Assembly (NCBI RefSeq): GCF_020216065.1
Contig: NZ_JAIWNA010000004.1
Coordinates: 62,001-126,000 of the forward strand
Source of the DNA: Nocardia rosealba
GTDB lineage: Bacteria > Actinomycetota > Actinomycetes > Mycobacteriales > Mycobacteriaceae
Length of the DNA stretch: 64,000 nt
Direction: 5' to 3'
The notes under the pieces are model-generated. The model was not told the origin of the DNA, did not search any database, and saw only the letters and a list, made by a program, of their open reading frames with translations. A program made the position numbers and the translations under genes. Shown here piece after piece: positions 59,590 to 64,000 of the stretch; within the stretch, counting starts at the first letter, position 1; each line of letters begins with the position of its first letter.

Positions 59590-60075
59590 TCACCACACCG
59601 GCAACCGGCGCCGGTGCTCGATCACATCGGTGATGAGATCGCGGTAGCCGTCGGCCAGTTCGGCCAGCCGGGACCAGTGCAGATGGGTTCGACCCTCCGG
59701 ATCGCCGTCCAGCGCATGCTGGGCGGCGATCCATTTTCGTGCCATCCGGTCGATCACCGCGCCGAGGGTCTCGGTGTGCAGCGAGGCGCCCGCGCGATGG
59801 GCCAGGTTGGTGGCGACCCAGTTATCGATGAGCGCCATCTGGGTGGCGCGTTCGCGGTCTATCTCGTCGATCTGGCGCAGGATCCGCGCGCTCGAGACGG
59901 CCGGGTCGCGGGCCTCCTCGATCACCGCGCGCCTGCGTGCGTGGCATTCGGCGAGGGCGGCGGCCGCGTCGAGTACCCGGTGACGGGGCCGGTTCCGATC
60001 GATCGGCCGGACGAATGCCCGTAACAAGGCCGACGGTGACGGTGGTTGTGTCAGGTGGCCGGAGTCGATCGGCAT
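59590..60075 (-). CDS. DUF4254 family protein
   Basis: 161 aa. Helical: RHRVLDAAAALAECHARRRA, ILRQIDEIDRERATQMALID, NWVATNLAHRAGASLHTETL, then LGAVIDRMARKWIAAQHAL. This matches DUF4254, a small soluble helical family of unknown function. The ATG at 60075 follows AGGGGCG. A 15-base-stem hairpin lies 36 bases upstream in its leader. Confidence 0.85.
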   Translation of the reverse strand: MPIDSGHLTQPPSPSALLRAFVRPIDRNRPRHRVLDAAAALAECHARRRAVIEEARDPAVSSARILRQIDEIDRERATQMALIDNWVATNLAHRAGASLHTETLGAVIDRMARKWIAAQHALDGDPEGRTHLHWSRLAELADGYRDLITDVIEHRRRLPVW

Positions 60076-60110
60076 GGTGCACGCCCCTGGAAAAGCTCGC
60101 GAGGGTGGAT

Positions 60111-60156
60111 ACGCCGGGGCCGGGGAAATCGCCGGGACGCGCCCCGGCACCGGCGT
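60111..60156 (-). promoter_or_regulatory. Large hairpin in the leader of the DUF4254 gene
   Basis: ACGCCGGGGCCGGGG (60111-60125) pairs with CCCCGGCACCGGCGT (60142-60156) with one mismatch and a 16-base loop. It sits between promoter and start codon on the minus strand, where it could act as an attenuator or protein-binding site. Confidence 0.5.
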
Positions 60157-60410
60157 AGCCCCGCCCAGGCGCCGACGTATTCCGCGACGCTGCGGTGAGG
60201 ATGACGGCCCGGGAAATATCGGGACCCTTTCAGGAAAGCGCGATCCGGGATCGACGCGCAATAGTATGGTGTACAAAACTCCGGGTCGGCAGAAATTGTT
60301 ATGTGCCGATGACGGGCGGGTCACCTGGCGGTGACCGGGAAAACCGCTGCGGCACATTCACGGCAATCTCACCGGCGACAAGACCCGTGTATGCACTAGC
60401 CTCGGTAGAT
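60157..60410. other. Rest of the divergent interval before the 60411 gene
   Basis: 254 bases without a recognisable gene. An A/T-rich patch at 60265-60305 (with AATAGTATGGTGTAC at 60272-60286) is the likely promoter zone. No strong repeats. Confidence 0.4.
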
Positions 60411-60725
60411 GTGCCGGCTTACGTGTCCTCGCCCGAGCTGACCTTCGGCTTTCTCTTCGCGCTGGAAGACCCGCAGCGAATCGCCGATGTGGTCCGCGAC
60501 CTGATGGAACGCCGTGCGGTGTCGGTATTCCGGCTCGCCCGGCTGTCCGACGACGAAGGACCACCGCAGCGCTACGTGGTGAACTGGGCCGCCATCCCGC
60601 AGATCGCCATCACCACCAGCGCCCCCGACGCCGACGAGTTGCGCGCGCAGCGGATCATGCTGGTCAACGCCTTCATCGGCGAAGGCGGCGAGGTGAGCAT
60701 GTACTCCGGTAACCCGAACGCTTGA
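60411..60725 (+). CDS. Hypothetical protein
   Basis: 104 aa, soluble. It shows an alpha/beta pattern (PELTFGFLFALEDPQRIADV, VSVFRLARLSDD, QIAITTSAPDADELRAQRIM). No family recognised. The start is uncertain: the GTG at 60411 is used, while a GTG at 60387 would add 8 residues and neither has a clear ribosome site. It is convergent with the ABC transporter operon, 2 bases apart. Confidence 0.6.
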   Translation: MPAYVSSPELTFGFLFALEDPQRIADVVRDLMERRAVSVFRLARLSDDEGPPQRYVVNWAAIPQIAITTSAPDADELRAQRIMLVNAFIGEGGEVSMYSGNPNA

Positions 60726-60727
60726 AT

Positions 60728-61720
60728 TCAGCGCGCAGACTCGTAGATTCGGCGCACCACGTCCTCGATGCCCGGTTCCTCGATGGACAGATCGCGCACC
60801 TTGGCCCGATCCGAGACCGCCGCGAGCAACGCCGCGGCGGTGGTGTGTTCGGCGTCGAAGGCCAGGCGCTGACGCATACCGCCCGCCGCGCTCGACAGCA
60901 ATTGCGCACCGCACGGCAGATCGTCGAGATCCGGTGTCGGCTCGGCCAGGTCGACGACGAGCACCCGGCGCGCGCCGACGGTGGCGCCGAGGCCGGTGAG
61001 CGAACCGTCGTAGACGAGGGTGCCGTGATCGACTACGAGCACCCGCTCGCAGAGTCGTTCGATATCGCCCATGTCGTGGGTGGTGAGGAGCAAAGTGGTG
61101 CCGCGCTCCATGCGTTCGGCACGCAGGAACTCGCGTAATCGCTGCTTGGACAACACATCGAGACCGATCGTCGGCTCGTCGAGAATCACCAGCTCCGGCG
61201 AATGCAGCAGGGCGGCGGCCACCTCGGCGCGCATCCGCTGACCGAGCGAGAGCTGACGCACCGGCGTGTCGAGGGTGTCGGCCATCTCCAGTTGCTCGAC
61301 GAGCTCGTGTGTCCGCTTGCCCGCGACCTCCGGATCGAGCCGGTGGATCGCGGCGAGGATCGAAAACGATTCGTGCAGCGGCAGATCCCACCACAGCTGC
61401 GACCGCTGCCCGAACACCACACCGATGCGCGAGGCCAGTTCCCGCCGCTGGCGCACGGGTTCGAGACCGCACGTGCGAACCGTCCCCTTGGTGGGGACGA
61501 GGATGCCGGTGAGCATTTTGATCGTGGTCGACTTGCCCGCGCCGTTGGCGCCGATATAGCCAACGGCCGAGCCGCGTTCGACCCGGAAACTCATCCGGTC
61601 GACGGCGGTGATGATGTCGCGATGTCTGCGCCAGCGGCTGCCGTTCTTGCGATACACGCTGAACTGCCGGGTGAGGTCGTCGATGTCGATGATCGGATCC
61701 GATGTGGCGTTGTCGTCCAT
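60728..61720 (-). CDS. ABC transporter ATPase of a DUF990-type exporter
   Basis: 330 aa. Walker A IGANGAGKSTTIK, signature QLSLGQRMRAEVAAALL, Walker B LVILDEPTIGLD and switch HDMGDIERL. The signature LSLGQ and the long N-terminal extension (RKNGSRWRRHRDIITAVDRM) are typical of ATPases paired with two ABC-2 DUF990 permeases. It is the last gene of the operon, 2 bases after the second permease. GGAGGAGG precedes the ATG at 61720. Confidence 0.92.
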   Translation of the reverse strand: MDDNATSDPIIDIDDLTRQFSVYRKNGSRWRRHRDIITAVDRMSFRVERGSAVGYIGANGAGKSTTIKMLTGILVPTKGTVRTCGLEPVRQRRELASRIGVVFGQRSQLWWDLPLHESFSILAAIHRLDPEVAGKRTHELVEQLEMADTLDTPVRQLSLGQRMRAEVAAALLHSPELVILDEPTIGLDVLSKQRLREFLRAERMERGTTLLLTTHDMGDIERLCERVLVVDHGTLVYDGSLTGLGATVGARRVLVVDLAEPTPDLDDLPCGAQLLSSAAGGMRQRLAFDAEHTTAAALLAAVSDRAKVRDLSIEEPGIEDVVRRIYESAR

Positions 61721-61722
61721 CG

Positions 61723-62556
61723 TTATCCGCCTCCTCCCTGATAGTGCCTCGTCCCGACCCGCCACGCCGCCGCCGCGAGCAACCACACCCAGGCGGCGGC
61801 CAGTGGGGTGAGCCATGCCGACCACGCGGGCAGCAGCGGCGGACCCTGCAGACCGAGCAGCGCGATGGTCGGCACGTACGCCGTGAACGCGACCGGAATC
61901 GCGAACCCGAACAACAGTTTCAGCGGTGTCGGGAACACCGAGGCCGGCTGCATCGCGGCGAACGAGCCGCCGTAGGTGAAGCTGTTGGTGAGCTCGGCAC
62001 CGTCTATCAAGAAGAACTGTAGCCCCGCCGCGCATACGAAAAGGCCACAGAACAGCGCGATTCCACTCAGCAGGGTGATCACGATCAAGGTAACCGGGAC
62101 GATGCCCCAGTCGATTTCGTTGCGCCACAGCCCGATGCCGAGCACGATCACCGCGACGGCTGCCCTGGCGATGCGGCGCAGCGAGATGTCGCTGGTGATC
62201 AGCTGGAGCAGGAGTGGTTGCGGGCGAAGGTGATACGCGTCGAGGGTGCCCATGCGGATCATCGCCGGGAGCGAGTCGAGGTGGCCGACCAGGACCTGGG
62301 CGAGTGCGAAAGCGGTGTTGGACAGGCCGAACAGCAACAGTGCCGCGTCGACGTCGAGGCCGCCGAGGGTGCCGACGTTGTGGAAGATCACCCACACCTC
62401 GGCGAATTCCACCAGCCCGATCAGGAACGCGCTGAACACCTCGGTGGCGAACGAAACCCGGTAGACCCGCTGTGCTTTGACACGCGAACGCAATACTGCG
62501 AGGTAGGGGGTGAACCAGGTCCCGGACACAATGCGTGCGGTCTCCGGTTCAGCCAC
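61723..62556 (-). CDS. ABC-2 permease subunit (DUF990 family, second)
   Basis: 277 aa, six predicted helices. It shows VYRVSFATEVFSAFLIGLVE, MIRMGTLDAYHLRPQPLLLQ (the conserved LRP cytoplasmic loop) and FTYGGSFAAMQPASVFPTPL. With the first permease it makes a heterodimeric channel; substrates of these exporters are unknown. The GTG at 62556 overlaps the preceding permease stop by 8 bases. Confidence 0.9.
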   Translation of the reverse strand: MAEPETARIVSGTWFTPYLAVLRSRVKAQRVYRVSFATEVFSAFLIGLVEFAEVWVIFHNVGTLGGLDVDAALLLFGLSNTAFALAQVLVGHLDSLPAMIRMGTLDAYHLRPQPLLLQLITSDISLRRIARAAVAVIVLGIGLWRNEIDWGIVPVTLIVITLLSGIALFCGLFVCAAGLQFFLIDGAELTNSFTYGGSFAAMQPASVFPTPLKLLFGFAIPVAFTAYVPTIALLGLQGPPLLPAWSAWLTPLAAAWVWLLAAAAWRVGTRHYQGGGG

Positions 62557-63337
62557 CCTGTACCTCCAACCTGCGTTGTCCCGCTCGCAACAACACCCTG
62601 CCGAGCAGTCCGATCACCAGTACCCAGAAACCTTGTCCCGCAACGACCGACAAGGCTTCCATTCCGACGACCCGCCCTGACAGCGTATCGATCGGGGACT
62701 GGAGGATGGAGGGAAACGGGGTAGCGTGGGCGATCAGACGCAACCACTCGGGAAACATGTGGACCGGTACGAAAAGCCCCGCAAGGAACGTGCCGACGAT
62801 CTGGTACAGCATGCGGATGCCCCGGATCTCCACCACCCAGAAGCCGCACAGCGCGACCGCGAACAAGCACAGGAACGACAGCGCGACCGCGAGCAGCACA
62901 CTCAGCAGGCCGAGCAGGTAGGCCTGCGGTGAGTCCGGCATCGACAGACCGAAGATCGTCGCACCGATCAGGATGCTCGGCACCGCGCGGGGGAGGAACG
63001 TGCACGCCGCCCGGCCCATATCGGTGGCGAGGTAGCCGAGTTGCACGTCGACCGGGCGCAGGAAATCGATGGCGACGTCACCGGTCTTGATCCGCTCGAC
63101 CAGATCGATCGGCGGGCCCATGAACTGCGTCGCCCCGAGCAGGGCCTGCGACAACCACACGTACGCGGCGATGGTCGCCTCGTCGTACCCGCCGAAGTCC
63201 CCGGCCGATCGCACGGCCGCGACCATCACCGCGGCACGGACGAATCCGAAGATGCAGTTGGTGAACAGCCCGGCGAACATCGCCAGCTTGTACTGTGCCT
63301 GTCTCTTGAAACCCGCCCGCACCAGGGTCCAATACAC
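62549..63337 (-). CDS. ABC-2 permease subunit (DUF990 family, first)
   Basis: 262 aa if started at the GTG at 63337 (VYWTLVRAGFKRQAQYKLAM); a longer reading to 63424 would add a basic 29-residue segment that looks non-native. Typical DUF990 pattern: KTGDVAIDFLRPVDVQLGYL and VPVHMFPEWLRLIAHATPFP, with six helices. It heads the three-gene exporter operon. Confidence 0.88.
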   Translation of the reverse strand: MYWTLVRAGFKRQAQYKLAMFAGLFTNCIFGFVRAAVMVAAVRSAGDFGGYDEATIAAYVWLSQALLGATQFMGPPIDLVERIKTGDVAIDFLRPVDVQLGYLATDMGRAACTFLPRAVPSILIGATIFGLSMPDSPQAYLLGLLSVLLAVALSFLCLFAVALCGFWVVEIRGIRMLYQIVGTFLAGLFVPVHMFPEWLRLIAHATPFPSILQSPIDTLSGRVVGMEALSVVAGQGFWVLVIGLLGRVLLRAGQRRLEVQGG

Positions 63338-63490
63338 CCCGGCGGTACCTGGTGTACGCCGTCGGCACCTGCGTCGGCGCACCGCGAGAACAATCCCCGC
63401 GTCCCCCTCCGCATTGCCCCGCACAATCAGTCAACTCTAGGCGGCAGAACCTTGAATCAGGACGAAAACGGCGTTGTTCGCCGATCGTTG

Positions 63491-63571
63491 TCAGTCCTTG
63501 GGGAACCCCGTCGCGAACAGGATCGCGATGGCGACCGAGCTGACCACAGAGATGGCGAGAATGATCCACAT
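63491..63571 (-). CDS. Candidate 26-residue membrane peptide
   Basis: A single hydrophobic helix: MWIILAISVVSSVAIAILFA, then TGFPKD and a stop. Its length, clean helix and charged end fit actinobacterial mini-membrane proteins. No clear ribosome site is visible before the ATG at 63571, so the call is tentative. Confidence 0.35.
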   Translation of the reverse strand: MWIILAISVVSSVAIAILFATGFPKD

Positions 63572-63647
63572 GGGGGGCAAGATTACCTGTCGCCCACACT
63601 TGACACGGCATCGGTCCGTCTCATCGCGGGCACTCGTGGCCGGACCG

Positions 63648-64000
63648 TCAGTGTGCGGTGGCACTCCGTGCCAAGAGTTCGTCCGTGTCGACGGTGGTCT
63701 CGGCGAGGAAGTCGGCGATCGCGGCCCAGCTGGTCGTGCGGGCGTCGGGGCCGGCGATGATGCCGAGGTGGCTGCCGTCGACTTCGACGAAGGTGACGGG
63801 GGCTCCGGTGAGGACATCGATTCCGGCGGCTACCGACGCGGCGGAGGCGAGGGTGTCGCGGTTTCCGCCGATCAGCAGTACCGGGACGGTGATCGCGGTC
63901 AGGTCGACGGCGTGTTGGGCGTTGAGATGCACCGTGCCGGTCCACATTTCGTTGCGGATGATGAGCTGGCGGTACACCTGCGAGTAGAAGCGCGCCGGGT
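63648..64000 (-). CDS. Alpha/beta hydrolase, C-terminal part (5' end outside window)
   Basis: The frame is open to the window edge. The visible part reads HLNAQHAVDLTAITVPVLLI, then GGNRDTLASAASVAAGID with the acid Asp and VEVDGSHLGIIAGPDA with the catalytic His. The nucleophile Ser lies outside the window. The pattern resembles hydrolases related to polyhydroxyalkanoate synthase or epoxide hydrolases; activity cannot be told from this part. Confidence 0.85.
   Translation of the reverse strand, partial: PARFYSQVYRQLIIRNEMWTGTVHLNAQHAVDLTAITVPVLLIGGNRDTLASAASVAAGIDVLTGAPVTFVEVDGSHLGIIAGPDARTTSWAAIADFLAETTVDTDELLARSATAH

Overview
This is a 64 kb stretch of a high-GC actinobacterial chromosome. 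A single-chain fatty acid synthase (FAS-I) directly followed by acpS, a DesA3-type membrane desaturase with its flavo-ferredoxin reductase, a mycobacterial-type L,D-transpeptidase lipoprotein, oligoribonuclease beside a HerA-like ATPase, and frequent GTG/TTG starts point to the Mycobacteriales. Nocardia or a close relative is the best fit. That placement is inferred from gene content, not from a database search.

Layout. 1-7.4 kb: end of an unknown protein with papain-like signatures, small membrane and hypothetical genes, a RidA-like protein, a PadR-controlled DrrAB-type exporter, and glmS with a small upstream partner. 7.5-19.4 kb is a mosaic: a secreted carboxylesterase with a MarR regulator, a decayed Gfo/Idh/MocA oxidoreductase, an arsR-acr3-arsC operon, an HxlR regulator beside a haloalkane dehalogenase homologue that has lost its catalytic histidine, a truncated FtsX-type permease abutting an apparently truncated glycine-rich membrane protein, a tandem ABM-like protein, a DHFR-family reductase and an AraC regulator. 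19.3-22.6 kb looks like an immunity-type remnant: a vestigial copy of a SUKH gene start, a DUF1990 gene, an intact SUKH gene, a secreted protein behind a perfect GlxR/CRP-type box, an ankyrin protein and a gene fragment, ending at tRNA-Leu.

22.9-45 kb is the conserved core: fas-acpS, a TetR regulator, an actin-like-fold/Pro-rich membrane protein, a second DrrAB exporter with a divergent TetR, bcp, a DUF3618 protein, an excalibur protein, pirin/MarR, a HerA-like ATPase, orn, tRNA-His, ldtB and tRNA-Lys. From memory this resembles the M. tuberculosis Rv2510c-Rv2524c neighbourhood. 45-64 kb: a secreted SLT-type transglycosylase, lysE/lysG, an SDR, an NCS1 permease, an APH-fold kinase, an intergenic repeat element, fadH with PadR, an MFS transporter, a TetR facing the reductase-desA3-small protein operon, DUF4254 and unknown genes, a three-gene ABC-2 exporter and the 3' part of an alpha/beta hydrolase.

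How the genes work together. The window is rich in lipid metabolism: FAS-I makes acyl chains, AcpS activates its ACP domain, DesA3 with its reductase desaturates them, and FadH helps degrade unsaturated ones. A recurring design is a one-component regulator (PadR, TetR, MarR, ArsR) beside its target, with dyad operators visible in most of the intervals. Convergent genes often abut with no spacer. I did not find a clearly new multi-gene system. The most unusual objects are the His-less dehalogenase, the immunity-like remnant cluster before tRNA-Leu, and the head-to-head junction of two broken membrane-protein genes near 16.05 kb.
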